Made by a program: the position numbers and the translations under genes. From Bacillus thuringiensis (GTDB lineage: Bacteria; Bacillota; Bacilli; Bacillales; Bacillaceae_G): a stretch of DNA of 64,000 nt. The stretch lies in assembly GCF_022095615.2 (NCBI RefSeq), contig NZ_CP155559.1, forward strand, positions 1,485,501-1,549,500, in the 5' to 3' direction. The notes under the pieces are model-generated. The model was given only the letters and a program-made list of their open reading frames with translations. It was not told where the DNA came from and ran no database searches. Within the stretch, counting starts at the first letter, position 1. Each line of letters opens with the position of its first letter. Shown here one piece after another: positions 9,035-16,606 of the stretch.

Positions 9035-9100
9035 TATACTTTCTCCTACCTTTCATTCTCTCCCCCAAAAGTCGAAAAAAGAGCCTTAGTGATGACTCTA

Positions 9101-9703
9101 TCACGAAAAATAAACCGTGTCTAGTACACGGATATAATCAATCCGAGGGTGATAACCGCATGATAATAAGGATCCATGCTCTTCTATTTCTTCTTTCGTA
9201 ATCGATTTCCGTCCACCAGTATTTTGACGATTCCAAAATGCAATAATATGTTTTGCATCTAATAAATAAAGTTCATCAAAAAGTGTAAATTTAATAATAA
9301 CAAATGCAATTCCATTATGAGCGATTACTTGCTTCATATGTTCAATTTGATGAAGGTGGAAGTTTTGAAGTGGAAAGCTGGTTTTATTTTTTGTCTCTTT
9401 CGCTTCAAAATCGATGTATTTCCCTTTATATACACCGTTGTAATCTGTTGTAGAAGGTTGTTTAAAATACGCTTCTTTTACCACTGCAGCACTTCGAGCG
9501 GGGTAATCTACTTTTACAATTTGAAGAGGTGTCGGTTTTTTATGTACACATGCAATATTATGGGTTAGGTAATATTCATTTGTTTCATTCAATTCCTCTT
9601 CAAGGGACATACCTCTATTACTATAAGTATGTTTTTTAATTGGTGTTTTATGAGGTTTTGAAGCTTGATTGTACCGTTTTCCATTTGGGTAACGAATGGT
9701 CAT
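9101..9703 (-). CDS. recU: RecU Holliday junction resolvase
   Basis: RecU resolves four-way junctions in recombination and repair in Firmicutes. The 200-residue protein begins with the basic, disordered [13 protein letters not shown] segment typical of the family and contains the nuclease core motif [20 protein letters not shown], with the acidic and lysine residues that bind metal, then FHLHQIEHM. The stop codon is 66 nt before ponA, the conserved recU-ponA pairing of Bacillus. It is transcribed away from yppC, with about 40 nt between the two starts, so the promoters must overlap. Confidence 0.95.
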   Translation of the reverse strand: MTIRYPNGKRYNQASKPHKTPIKKHTYSNRGMSLEEELNETNEYYLTHNIACVHKKPTPLQIVKVDYPARSAAVVKEAYFKQPSTTDYNGVYKGKYIDFEAKETKNKTSFPLQNFHLHQIEHMKQVIAHNGIAFVIIKFTLFDELYLLDAKHIIAFWNRQNTGGRKSITKEEIEEHGSLLSCGYHPRIDYIRVLDTVYFS

Positions 9704-9743
9704 AGTGTGTCCACTCCCAACTTGCTAAGAATTACTTACAAAG

Positions 9744-10832
9744 GTGATTATAACAAAAAATGAAAAAAGATGTGACCTTTTTGAAGAAAGGTATGATGAC
9801 TTGTTCATGTTTACATGGAATGATTATAGAGAAATTAAACAATATCGTAAAAATATGGTTTGCACAGAAGAGGAAAAAACAATCGTTTACAACATTAAGA
9901 AGGAAATAGAAATAGCTAATATGGATAACATTTCTCGTACACAGTCTTATCAAGAATATTATGTAAGAAACAGTGAAATCAGGTGGGCCTTTTTAGCGAG
10001 CATGGTTTCGAGAAATGCGGGATGGAATATGACTGATTTAAAAGGGAGAGATTATGCTACTGTTTTACCTCAATCAGTAAAACAACATTTGTTTCTAACG
10101 TATGAAAAAGCGAATTGGATTATTTTTTTAGATGCATTTCCTCAGTTGCTGTTATATGAAGAAAGTAAGAGGAGACAGGTGCCACTATTCTATTTGTTAC
10201 AATATTTCAACGTATCAATTTTCATGGAAAAAGAATGGATATATTTTTGGGAGAAAAAAGATATAAATAGGCTTATGATAGCGCTTATTATAAATGAACA
10301 AAATAAAATTCAAAAACCAGTTATTGAGAATACATATTTTAAAAAACATGTATTCCATACAGCACTTTTTAAATTGCAAGAAATGCTTCATATTAGTGCT
10401 GTTATTTTTCCAACCGTTGAAGGGGGGATGTATGGTTTTTCAGTTTATCAATTCGAAACGTTACAAAAGCGTATAGAACTAGGGAAGAAATTAGCAGATT
10501 TACTGTTTCATCCGAATTATAAAAGTTTATTCCATAGGTTTGCATTGCAAACTATACACACAGGATCGAGAGCAGATTATGAATATTATGTAAGAGAAGC
10601 TAGGGAATCCTGTACGCCAGCCCTTAGAGAGGTTTATCCTGTCGTTGCACATAAGGAAATAAGTATGAGGGATTGGTTTTGTAGAGATACGGAAATAAAT
10701 GAGCTGTTTTTACTGGAAGAGTATAAAGGTGAAGTTGATATAACAGAATGGTATAAAAGAAAGAGGGAGCAAATCTATGTTGCTTCTATCATAAATCGTT
10801 TTGTTAAAAGGATGGATGAGTTCGTGATATAA
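9744..10832 (+). CDS. yppC: YppC family protein (DUF2515)
   Basis: A 362-residue protein of unknown function in the place of yppC, divergent from recU. The segment NAGWNMTDLKGRDYATVLP and the later HIS/NYKSLFHRF region fit the DUF2515 family as I remember it. It is probably soluble, with many aromatic residues and no signal peptide. The start is uncertain: the GTG at 9744 overlaps its own AAAGGTG purine stretch, and the next in-frame ATG is 9807. The gene ends just before a long hairpin whose T-tract faces left. Confidence 0.75.
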   Translation: MIITKNEKRCDLFEERYDDLFMFTWNDYREIKQYRKNMVCTEEEKTIVYNIKKEIEIANMDNISRTQSYQEYYVRNSEIRWAFLASMVSRNAGWNMTDLKGRDYATVLPQSVKQHLFLTYEKANWIIFLDAFPQLLLYEESKRRQVPLFYLLQYFNVSIFMEKEWIYFWEKKDINRLMIALIINEQNKIQKPVIENTYFKKHVFHTALFKLQEMLHISAVIFPTVEGGMYGFSVYQFETLQKRIELGKKLADLLFHPNYKSLFHRFALQTIHTGSRADYEYYVREARESCTPALREVYPVVAHKEISMRDWFCRDTEINELFLLEEYKGEVDITEWYKRKREQIYVASIINRFVKRMDEFVI

Positions 10833-10835
10833 TAA

Positions 10836-10877
10836 AAAAGAAGTCCCGTCTTCATTTATGAAGACGGGACTTCTTAA
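10836..10877 (-). terminator. Terminator of the SspM-like gene, facing yppC
   Basis: A 17-bp perfect stem (AAGAAGTCCCGTCTTCA and its complement) with a 4-nt loop. The T-tract (six Ts) is on the minus strand, so it mainly ends the leftward SspM-like transcript. It may also end yppC on the plus strand less efficiently. Confidence 0.8.
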
Positions 10878-10989
10878 TGTGAAGTAGTCCTGCCAAGTAT
10901 GCGGAAAATTTAATCTCAAAACTTAATGAACATAAGAGATTAAGGATGCTTCAGAAATTAGCTTTTTATAAAAGTGCTAAAGTTACACT

Positions 10990-11091
10990 TTATGTAGCAG
11001 GGAAGTTTGGACCATCTAACTTTGGATTGCCAGTCTCGGGTTTATTTTGTTTGTTTTGTTTTTTCTTTTTTTCGTTTTTGTCCTTTGCCAT
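10990..11091 (-). CDS. SspM-like small spore protein, 33 aa
   Basis: A 33-codon ORF reading MAKDKNEKKKKQ... and ending in KLDGPNFPAT. The lysine-rich start and the LxGPNxPxT tail resemble SspM, a minor small acid-soluble spore protein of B. subtilis whose gene lies in the same ypp neighbourhood. The ribosome binding site AAGGAGG is 9 nt before the chosen ATG; an in-frame ATG two codons upstream is too close to it. A forespore-type promoter (GTATG, 14 nt, GGTAACAAT) precedes it and a strong terminator follows, which supports a real gene. The family assignment is tentative. Confidence 0.6.
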   Translation of the reverse strand: MAKDKNEKKKKQNKQNKPETGNPKLDGPNFPAT

Positions 11092-11112
11092 TTTCATACA
11101 CCTCCTTTTTGT

Positions 11113-11140
11113 ATTGTTACCATTTCTATAAATGACATAC
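11113..11140 (-). promoter_or_regulatory. Candidate forespore (sigma-F/G-like) promoter
   Basis: On the minus strand GTATG (plus 11136-11140) and GGTAACAAT (plus 11113-11121) are spaced by 14 nt, resembling forespore promoters (GHATR ... GGnnAnnnT). It would start transcription just before the ribosome binding site of the SspM-like gene. Confidence 0.45.
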
Positions 11141-11251
11141 AAAATGATTTCTTTGACGAATAACAACTAGTTTTGTCATGTGAGCAGGAGTGAGGAGTCA
11201 TTCGGCGAAATTACATGACAAAGGAAAAGCAAAGAAGGGGGCGTTTTGTAT

Positions 11252-11494
11252 ATGGCGATGGTTCAGAAGGAAGATGTAATGAAAACAATGGATCAAATGT
11301 TAAGTTCTCTCGATTTGCTGGAAATGAATATAGGGATTAGAATGAATCATGCATTGAAGGATAAGAGTGAAAAAATATGCAATAAGATAGAAATAACAGA
11401 AATGCATATTGAGCATATGGAAAATAAATTAGTGCATCACGAAGAAAAAGGGAATTGGGTGAAGGCATTTCAAAACGTCGTAGTGAGTGCATAA
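11252..11494 (+). CDS. yppD: YppD-like protein, 80 aa
   Basis: A small, methionine-rich, helical protein (MAMVQKEDVMKTMDQMLSSL...) in the position of yppD. Heptad-like spacing suggests a coiled coil between residues 10 and 65. No function is known. The ATG at 11252 has an upstream AAGAAGGGGG ribosome binding site; the TTG two codons earlier is less likely. It is followed after 15 nt by yppE with a clear ribosome binding site, so the two make an operon ended by the terminator at 11855. The name is by position and size. Confidence 0.65.
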   Translation: MAMVQKEDVMKTMDQMLSSLDLLEMNIGIRMNHALKDKSEKICNKIEITEMHIEHMENKLVHHEEKGNWVKAFQNVVVSA

Positions 11495-11509
11495 TAAGGT
11501 GGGAATAAA

Positions 11510-11854
11510 ATGAAGTATGAACCATTAATACAATCTTCAGAAAAACTCATGCAGTATAATAATGAAGCGAATGTGAAAAAAAGAGAAATGATTGAGTACG
11601 ATTTTTATAAGGATATGAAACCATTTGTAGATATGGTAGATGAGGAATTAAAAGTGTGGAAAGAATTAGCTTATAAATGGATTAAGGAAGAAAAACCGAA
11701 GTATATACATGTACAGCAAATTGATCAAGTGTACGATAATTTACAGACAAATGTATTGCAATGTTTTGTAAATAAAGGTAAAGGTAAGCGATTCTTTGAA
11801 ACACATCAAGCCATTTCGTATACTTTGCAAAATATAATTGAGCAATGTAAGTAA
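11510..11854 (+). CDS. yppE: YppE family protein (DUF1798)
   Basis: A 114-residue helical protein with the pattern of the YppE/DUF1798 family (LIQSSEKLMQYNNEA, then WKELAYKWIKEEKPKYIH). YppE folds as a helical bundle; its role is unknown. The ATG at 11510 is preceded by AAGGTGGGAATAAA. It is the second gene of the yppD-yppE pair. Confidence 0.8.
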   Translation: MKYEPLIQSSEKLMQYNNEANVKKREMIEYDFYKDMKPFVDMVDEELKVWKELAYKWIKEEKPKYIHVQQIDQVYDNLQTNVLQCFVNKGKGKRFFETHQAISYTLQNIIEQCK

Positions 11855-11882
11855 CAAGAGGGGGAACCCTCTTGTTTTTTTT
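11855..11882. terminator. Terminator between yppE and yppF
   Basis: An 8-bp perfect stem CAAGAGGG / CCCTCTTG followed by eight Ts on the plus strand. It lies between two convergent genes and touches the last bases of yppF. Confidence 0.85.
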
Positions 11883-12072
11883 ATGCTTCTGTCATTGTTG
11901 TAGGTTTTGTTGCCCCGTTTATTTCCAATTCTTTTATTAATGTTCGATAATCTGAAATGCATATTTTTCCTTCGAGATACCAATGTCTCGCAAAGTCTAA
12001 CAATTCATTTACATTCTCTGTGTAATACCCCTTTTTTTGTGAAAACGCTTGTTTTAAATCCCCTAATACCAT
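11881..12072 (-). CDS. yppF: YppF-like protein, 63 aa
   Basis: A small soluble protein with the stretch ENVNELLDFARHWYLEGKI followed by a helix (DYRTLIKELE), the pattern of YppF. The function is unknown. It starts at an ATG with ribosome binding site GGGGGAGG about 7 nt upstream (minus strand). It is convergent with yppD-yppE and divergent from yppG. Confidence 0.75.
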   Translation of the reverse strand: MVLGDLKQAFSQKKGYYTENVNELLDFARHWYLEGKICISDYRTLIKELEINGATKPTTMTEA

Positions 12073-12187
12073 GTTGATTCCTCCCCCATGAGAATCTTCT
12101 TCTTCATTATCATAGCATGGAAGGGTTTTCTTTTTTAATTTTTTAAAAATTTAAACTTCCGACAAAAATAGACAGATACTCCGTCAC

Positions 12188-12215
12188 ACAAATTATTTTA
12201 CAAGTACATATTATA
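12188..12215 (+). promoter_or_regulatory. Sigma-K-like promoter of yppG
   Basis: AC at 12188-12189, a 17-nt spacer and CATATTATA at 12207-12215 fit the mother-cell sigma-K pattern (AC ... CATAnnnTA). It is 35 nt before the yppG start. Confidence 0.6.
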
Positions 12216-12249
12216 TATGTAGAAACTTATGTGAAGGAGGAGAGAATGC

Positions 12250-12801
12250 ATGTTTCAACAATCTAACGTATATCAGCAATCTAATCCATATGCACAGCAA
12301 AATATGTACCAATATAATACAGATACATATTTACGATATAATATGTATCCTTTCGAGCCTCATTATGGAAATCAAAATTATTACCAGCCATTTGAAGTGT
12401 CGTTTATGAATCAACAGCAACAACAGCAGCAACCCTATATGAATCAACAACAGCAGCCCTATATGGATCAACAACAGCAGCCCTATATGAATCAACAACA
12501 GCAGCCTTATATGGATCAACAACAGCAACCTTATATGAATTCACAATACTATATGCCACCATCATCTCCCTATGGAAATCAACAAGCGATGTTTTATCCA
12601 CCAAAACAACCGTACCCGACGCAGAGTAAACAAAAGCAACAACAGCAACCAAGCCAATTTTCTAGTTTTGTTTCTCAATTTAAAACGTCAGATGGTAACT
12701 ATGATGTAAATAAAATGATGAATACAGCTGGACAAATGATGAATGCGATGAATCAAGTGACAGGTATTGTAAAGCAAGTTGGAGGTTTTTTTGGTAAGTA
12801 A
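12250..12801 (+). CDS. yppG: YppG-like spore coat protein with QPYM repeats
   Basis: A 183-residue protein dominated by Q, N, P and Y. Residues about 55-97 are five near-identical units of the form QQQQPYM(N/D), and the C-terminus DGNYDVNKMMNTAGQMMN... VGGFFGK is the conserved part of the YppG family. Proteins of this make-up in this position are regarded as spore coat components. The ATG at 12250 has the ribosome binding site GAAGGAGGAGAG. A sigma-K-like promoter just upstream supports late mother-cell expression. The repeated codons (CAA CAG CAG) are a likely site of repeat-number variation between strains. Confidence 0.8.
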   Translation: MFQQSNVYQQSNPYAQQNMYQYNTDTYLRYNMYPFEPHYGNQNYYQPFEVSFMNQQQQQQQPYMNQQQQPYMDQQQQPYMNQQQQPYMDQQQQPYMNSQYYMPPSSPYGNQQAMFYPPKQPYPTQSKQKQQQQPSQFSSFVSQFKTSDGNYDVNKMMNTAGQMMNAMNQVTGIVKQVGGFFGK

Positions 12802-12885
12802 TTTTGGAGGGTTGTCTATAAAGAGTATTGTATAGGAAGTGGGGACTAGACAAATTTCCTTGGAATAAATGGGTATATATAACAA

Positions 12886-12913
12886 ACGGCTTTCCCTCTT
12901 TTCTCATACTGTA
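12886..12913 (+). promoter_or_regulatory. Sigma-K-like promoter of cotD
   Basis: AC at 12886-12887, a 17-nt spacer and CATACTGTA at 12905-12913 match the same AC-17-CATAnnnTA pattern as the yppG promoter. Transcription would begin about 12920, leaving a 38-nt leader. Confidence 0.65.
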
Positions 12914-12957
12914 AAGTGTAATCAGATTTTCTTTAACGAGAGAGGAGAGAAAAAACT

Positions 12958-13389
12958 ATGCATCATTGTCATCCTTGTTTTGGAGGGCATAAGCCTGTAG
13001 GACCTATTTGTACAACTGCTCCTGTCATTCATCCGACGAAACAGTGTGTAACACATTCTTTTTCAACAACGGTGGTGCCACACATTTTCCCAACGCATAC
13101 AACACATGTACACCATCAACAAATTAAAAACCAAAACTTCTTCCCACAAACAAATTCGAATGTAAATGTTGTAGACCCAATCGATCCAGGATTCGGCGGT
13201 GGATGTGGACCATGTGGTCATGGACATCATGGACATCACGTATCTCCATTTGGTCCAGGGCCAAATGTATCCCCGTTTGGACCAAACGTATCACCATTCG
13301 GACCAAATGTATCGCCATTTTTACCAAACAATGTATCACCAGTAGGTCCGAATATTGGACCAAACGTTGGTGGAATGTTTAAAAAGTAA
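12958..13389 (+). CDS. cotD: CotD-type inner spore coat protein
   Basis: A 143-residue coat protein beginning MHHCHPCFGG and containing the CotD signature (THSFSTTVVPHIFPTHTTHVHHQ, split here across residues about 33-55). The second half differs from B. subtilis CotD: a glycine/histidine segment GHGHHGHH is followed by repeated VSPFGPN units. It is assembled in the coat by the mother cell. The ATG has ribosome binding site GAGAGGAGAG; a sigma-K-like promoter precedes it and a terminator at 13401 follows. Confidence 0.88.
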   Translation: MHHCHPCFGGHKPVGPICTTAPVIHPTKQCVTHSFSTTVVPHIFPTHTTHVHHQQIKNQNFFPQTNSNVNVVDPIDPGFGGGCGPCGHGHHGHHVSPFGPGPNVSPFGPNVSPFGPNVSPFLPNNVSPVGPNIGPNVGGMFKK

Positions 13390-13400
13390 ATGATATGTTA

Positions 13401-13429
13401 GAACTAGCAAAATGCTAGTTCTTTTTTTG
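13401..13429 (+). terminator. Terminator after cotD
   Basis: A 9-bp perfect stem GAACTAGCA / TGCTAGTTC with a 3-nt loop and seven Ts. Confidence 0.85.
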
Positions 13430-13445
13430 TAATTGGAGTGTTGAT

Positions 13446-14000
13446 ATGAAAGTTATTGCTGTAACGGGATATAAGCCATTTGAACTTGGTATATTTAAAA
13501 ATGATCATCCAGGGGTGGAATGTATAAAAAAAGCATTGCACCGAAAATTAACTACTTTTGTAGAAGAAGGTTTGGAATGGGTGATAATAAGTGGGCAGTT
13601 AGGGGTCGAATTATGGGCTGCTGAAGTTGTTTTTGAAATTCAAGTAGAATATCCAGATTTAAAATTAGCGGTATTTACTCCGTTTTTAGAACAAGAAGAA
13701 AGCTGGAAGGAAGATAACCGTGAATATTACGAATATATTCTTTCTCAAGCAGACCATATTGATAGTATTACGAAACGGAAGTACGAAAGCCCAGAGCAAT
13801 TTAAATTAAAAAATCAATTTTTTATTGAAAAAAGTGATGCACTTTTAGCTGTATATGATGAAGAAAAACCAGGGAGTCCCAAATATATTGTAGAAGCAGC
13901 AAAGAAAAAAGGAGAAATAGAAAATTATCACAGTTATTTTATTCTTTTTTCCGATTTACAAGATATAATAGAAGAGGAACAGTGGAATAATGCTGAGTAA
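13446..14000 (+). CDS. ypsA: YpsA family protein (DUF1273, SLOG-like)
   Basis: A 184-residue protein with the YpsA features [13 protein letters not shown] at the start and [20 protein letters not shown], the glycine-rich turn of a Rossmann/SLOG nucleotide-binding fold related to DprA-like proteins. In other Firmicutes YpsA influences cell division; the ligand is not established. The ATG at 13446 follows TTGGAGTGTTGAT. It is directly upstream of the division gene gpsB, which agrees with a division link. Confidence 0.88.
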   Translation: MKVIAVTGYKPFELGIFKNDHPGVECIKKALHRKLTTFVEEGLEWVIISGQLGVELWAAEVVFEIQVEYPDLKLAVFTPFLEQEESWKEDNREYYEYILSQADHIDSITKRKYESPEQFKLKNQFFIEKSDALLAVYDEEKPGSPKYIVEAAKKKGEIENYHSYFILFSDLQDIIEEEQWNNAE

Positions 14001-14097
14001 TATGTAATATAGTACTCGTATATATGATTGACAAAAGGCATTGTTTCTGAAAAAATTTAGGTAATGAAAGTTTTGGCAAAAATTTGAGGTGAAGAAA

Positions 14098-14436
14098 ATG
14101 ATTTCGGATAAAATTAAATTAACGGCGAAAGATATTTTAGAAAAAGAATTTAAAACAGGCATGAGAGGCTATCAACAAGAAGAAGTAGACAAGTTTCTTG
14201 ATATGATCATTAAAGACTATGAAGCTTTCCACAAGGAGTTTGACCAATTAAAGCAACAAAATGCTCGTTTAAAGCGTGAATTAGAGGAACAAAAATTAGT
14301 AGCAACGCAAGTGCCACAACAACCAGTTGTACAAACACCAGTTGCACAACCTGTATATAACAACACGAATACGGACATTTTAAAACGTCTATCTAATTTA
14401 GAAAAAGCTGTATTTGGAAGTAAGTTATACGAATAA
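14098..14436 (+). CDS. gpsB: GpsB cell division/PBP1 shuttling protein
   Basis: A DivIVA-like coiled-coil protein that helps switch PBP1 between septal and lateral wall synthesis. The N-terminal membrane-binding domain contains the family core [16 protein letters not shown], followed by a coiled coil (about residues 35-70), a Q/P/V-rich linker and a short C-terminal helix [15 protein letters not shown] that mediates trimerisation. The ATG at 14098 is chosen over GTG 14089 because GAGGTG ends 9 nt before it; the product is 112 residues. It is a functional partner of ponA in the same window. Confidence 0.93.
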   Translation: MISDKIKLTAKDILEKEFKTGMRGYQQEEVDKFLDMIIKDYEAFHKEFDQLKQQNARLKRELEEQKLVATQVPQQPVVQTPVAQPVYNNTNTDILKRLSNLEKAVFGSKLYE

Positions 14437-14481
14437 TTTCTAGTGGTAAAAGGGTTAAAGCATTTTACATAGAAAAAAACA

Positions 14482-14510
14482 TTGCAAAATCTTTTTGTTT
14501 CCACTATACT
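14482..14510 (+). promoter_or_regulatory. Sigma-A promoter of rnpB
   Basis: TTGCAA at 14482-14487 and TATACT at 14505-14510 with the ideal 17-nt spacer; the predicted start is 7-8 nt downstream, exactly at the RNase P RNA 5' end. Confidence 0.8.
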
Positions 14511-14517
14511 AATGGAT

Positions 14518-14927
14518 GTCATAACGTTTGGGTAATCGCTGCAACGCCAACGTTGTAGAGGAAAGTCCATGCTCGCACGGCCTGAGATGGCTGTAGTGTT
14601 CGTGCCTAGCCAATTCATAAGCTAGGGTATTCTGGCTGTAAGGCTGGTTTAACGGCAGGGAAAAAACCTAAGTCCTTTCGGATATGGTTTGACTACCTTT
14701 AAAGTGCCACAGTGACGAAGTCCTTGAAGAAATGATAGGAGTGGAACGAGGTAAACCCCACGAGCGAGAAACCCAAATAATGGTAGGGGAATCTTTTCCA
14801 AGGAAATGAACGACGGGAAAGGACAGGTTGTATAACTTGTAGATAGATGATTGCCACCGGAGTACGAGGCGTGGGCCGTTTGTAGTACAAAGGAACAGAA
14901 CATGGCTTACAGAACGTTATGAACCAA
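14518..14927 (+). ncRNA. rnpB: RNase P RNA (Bacillus type B)
   Basis: The catalytic RNA that removes the 5' leader from tRNA precursors. The universal 5' segments GGGTAATCGCTGCA and GAGGAAAGTCCATGCTCGCAC, the internal AAAGTGCCACAGTGACGAAG, GAGCGAGAAACCCAAAT and the 3' AGAACGTTATGA are all present. Helix P1 forms from TCATAACGTT (14519-14528) and AACGTTATGA (14913-14922), a perfect 10-bp pairing. About 410 nt is the usual length. It lies between gpsB and ypsC, as in B. subtilis. Confidence 0.97.
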
Positions 14928-14941
14928 CTATGAAATAACTC

Positions 14942-14971
14942 AGCTCTCCTTTGTTAGAGGAGGGCTTTTTA
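14942..14971 (+). terminator. Terminator of rnpB
   Basis: A stem built from AGCTCTCCT and AGAGGAGGGCT (one bulge) followed by five Ts, 15 nt after the RNase P RNA. Confidence 0.75.
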
Positions 14972-15085
14972 TTTGTATGAAGTTATAAATTATGAGTTAA
15001 AATGGTTAATGAGAAAATTTTTCGTAAAATGTAATAATTAATAGCTATTAATTATTGTTTGAATATACATAAGAGGTGAATGCAA

Positions 15086-16225
15086 ATGGGAAAAGTTACT
15101 TTAATTGCAACAGCGGCAATGGGTATTGAAGCGTTAGTTGCCCGAGAAGTTCGCGATCTTGGTTATGAATGTCAAGTAGAAAACAGCAAAGTAACATTTG
15201 AAGCAGATGAAAAGGCGATTTGTCGTACGAATTTATGGTTACGTACTGCGGACCGTGTGAAAATTAAAGTTGGCGAATTTAAAGCAACAACATTTGATGA
15301 GCTGTTTGAGAAAACAAAAGCGTTAAACTGGGGAGATTATATTCCAGAGAACGGTGAGTTCCCTGTTATTGGTAAATCTTTAAAATCTGAGTTATTCAGC
15401 GTTTCGGATTGTCAACGTATCGTTAAAAAGGCTGTCGTTGAAAAATTAAAAACAACGTATAAACGTACAACTTGGTTTGAAGAAGATGGTCCGTTATTCC
15501 GTATTGAGATTGCAATGTTAAAAGATATTGCAACATTAACAATTGATGCGAGCGGCGTTGGACTTCATAAACGTGGATACCGTATGGATCAAGGGGAAGC
15601 TCCTTTAAAAGAAACATTAGCTGCGTCTTTAATCAAATTAACAAACTGGAAGCCAGATCGTCCTTTCGTAGATCCTTTCTGTGGATCAGGTACGATTCCA
15701 ATTGAAGCAGCATTAATTGGGCAAAATATCGCACCAGGATTTAACCGAGGCTTTGCATCGGATGAATGGGGCTGGGTTGGTAAACAAAACTGGCGTGAAG
15801 CTCGTCAAGAAGCTGAAGATTTAGCGAACTATAATCAACCACTGCAAATCATTGGATCGGATATCGATCATCGTATGATCCGAGTTGCTCAAGATAACGC
15901 AGAAGAAGTAGGTTTAGGTGATTTAATTACATTTAAACAAATGCAAGTAAAAGATTTCACGACAAAAGAGGATTATGGCTATGTTGTAACGAATCCTCCA
16001 TACGGAGAACGTTTAAGTGAAAAAGCACTTGTTGAACAACTATATAAAGAAATGGGACAAGTATTCCGCCCGTTAGATACATGGTCGGCGTATGTATTAA
16101 CAAGTTACGAAGCATTTGAGAAGTGTTACGGAAAAGATGCATCGAAAAAACGTAAACTGTTTAACGGATTTATCCGTACAGATTACTACCAATACTTCGG
16201 AAAACGTCCACCGCGTAATTCATAG
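15086..16225 (+). CDS. ypsC: YpsC, THUMP-domain RNA methyltransferase (RlmL/TrmN-like)
   Basis: A predicted S-adenosylmethionine-dependent N2-guanine RNA methyltransferase. The N-terminal half carries a ferredoxin-like and THUMP RNA-binding domain (to about residue 160). The C-terminal Rossmann domain has DPFCGSGTIPIEAAL (motif I) and the catalytic NPPYGER motif near residue 303. The RlmL-like family acts on 23S rRNA; the substrate of YpsC itself is not certain. The ATG at 15086 is preferred over 15080 because of spacing from AAGAGGTGAA; the protein is 379 residues. Confidence 0.88.
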   Translation: MGKVTLIATAAMGIEALVAREVRDLGYECQVENSKVTFEADEKAICRTNLWLRTADRVKIKVGEFKATTFDELFEKTKALNWGDYIPENGEFPVIGKSLKSELFSVSDCQRIVKKAVVEKLKTTYKRTTWFEEDGPLFRIEIAMLKDIATLTIDASGVGLHKRGYRMDQGEAPLKETLAASLIKLTNWKPDRPFVDPFCGSGTIPIEAALIGQNIAPGFNRGFASDEWGWVGKQNWREARQEAEDLANYNQPLQIIGSDIDHRMIRVAQDNAEEVGLGDLITFKQMQVKDFTTKEDYGYVVTNPPYGERLSEKALVEQLYKEMGQVFRPLDTWSAYVLTSYEAFEKCYGKDASKKRKLFNGFIRTDYYQYFGKRPPRNS

Positions 16226-16286
16226 TATAAAACTCCTCCAGCGCGCATATACTGGCTATTATGTAATGCGTAAAGGAGGAACTGAT

Positions 16287-16469
16287 ATGGATGGTTTCCA
16301 ATTATCAATGATTCAAAAAGCTATTCACCGTACGTATGATGAGCTCGGAAAAGAAATGGATAGTCAAGGTGCGATTGTAGATGAAATACAAAAAGCACAA
16401 GAAGAATATTTGTCAGCTCTTTCACATGAAACAGCGATTGATAAACGATATTTAAAGTCATTAATATAG
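16287..16469 (+). CDS. Conserved small protein, 60 aa
   Basis: A short acidic helical protein (MDGFQLSMIQKAIHRTYDEL ... YLKSLI) that I do not recognise as a named family. The ribosome binding site TAAAGGAGGA with 6-nt spacing and a clean terminator immediately after it argue that it is real. The sequence between residues 15 and 50 could form a coiled coil. It lies between ypsC and ypvA. Confidence 0.7.
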   Translation: MDGFQLSMIQKAIHRTYDELGKEMDSQGAIVDEIQKAQEEYLSALSHETAIDKRYLKSLI

Positions 16470-16472
16470 AAG

Positions 16473-16507
16473 AAAATTTTCCTTTTTCGAAAGGGAAATT
16501 TTTTTTC
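16473..16507 (+). terminator. Terminator after the 60-aa ORF
   Basis: An AT-rich stem (AATTTTCCTTT with AAAGGGAAATT) followed by a run of Ts that extends to 16506. Confidence 0.75.
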
Positions 16508-16606
16508 GTGTATTTCTATGTATGGCAACAGGGGAAAGTGGCTGCACACATATGAGTAGCAGTTGCTATATCTTTTATAGAAAAACTTTTTGGTTGGAGG
16601 CTAAGG

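Noticed and set aside
12400..12560. Regularly spaced short repeats as a possible CRISPR array
   Set aside because: The units are in-frame codons of YppG without unique spacers of constant length.
12331..12652. Minus-strand ORFs with regular HIGLLLL-like or VVDPYRAA-like repeats
   Set aside because: They are antisense images of the QPYM repeat region of yppG.
14649..14903. 84-codon minus-strand ORF within the RNase P RNA
   Set aside because: The region is clearly rnpB on the plus strand; structured RNA genes often contain chance frames.
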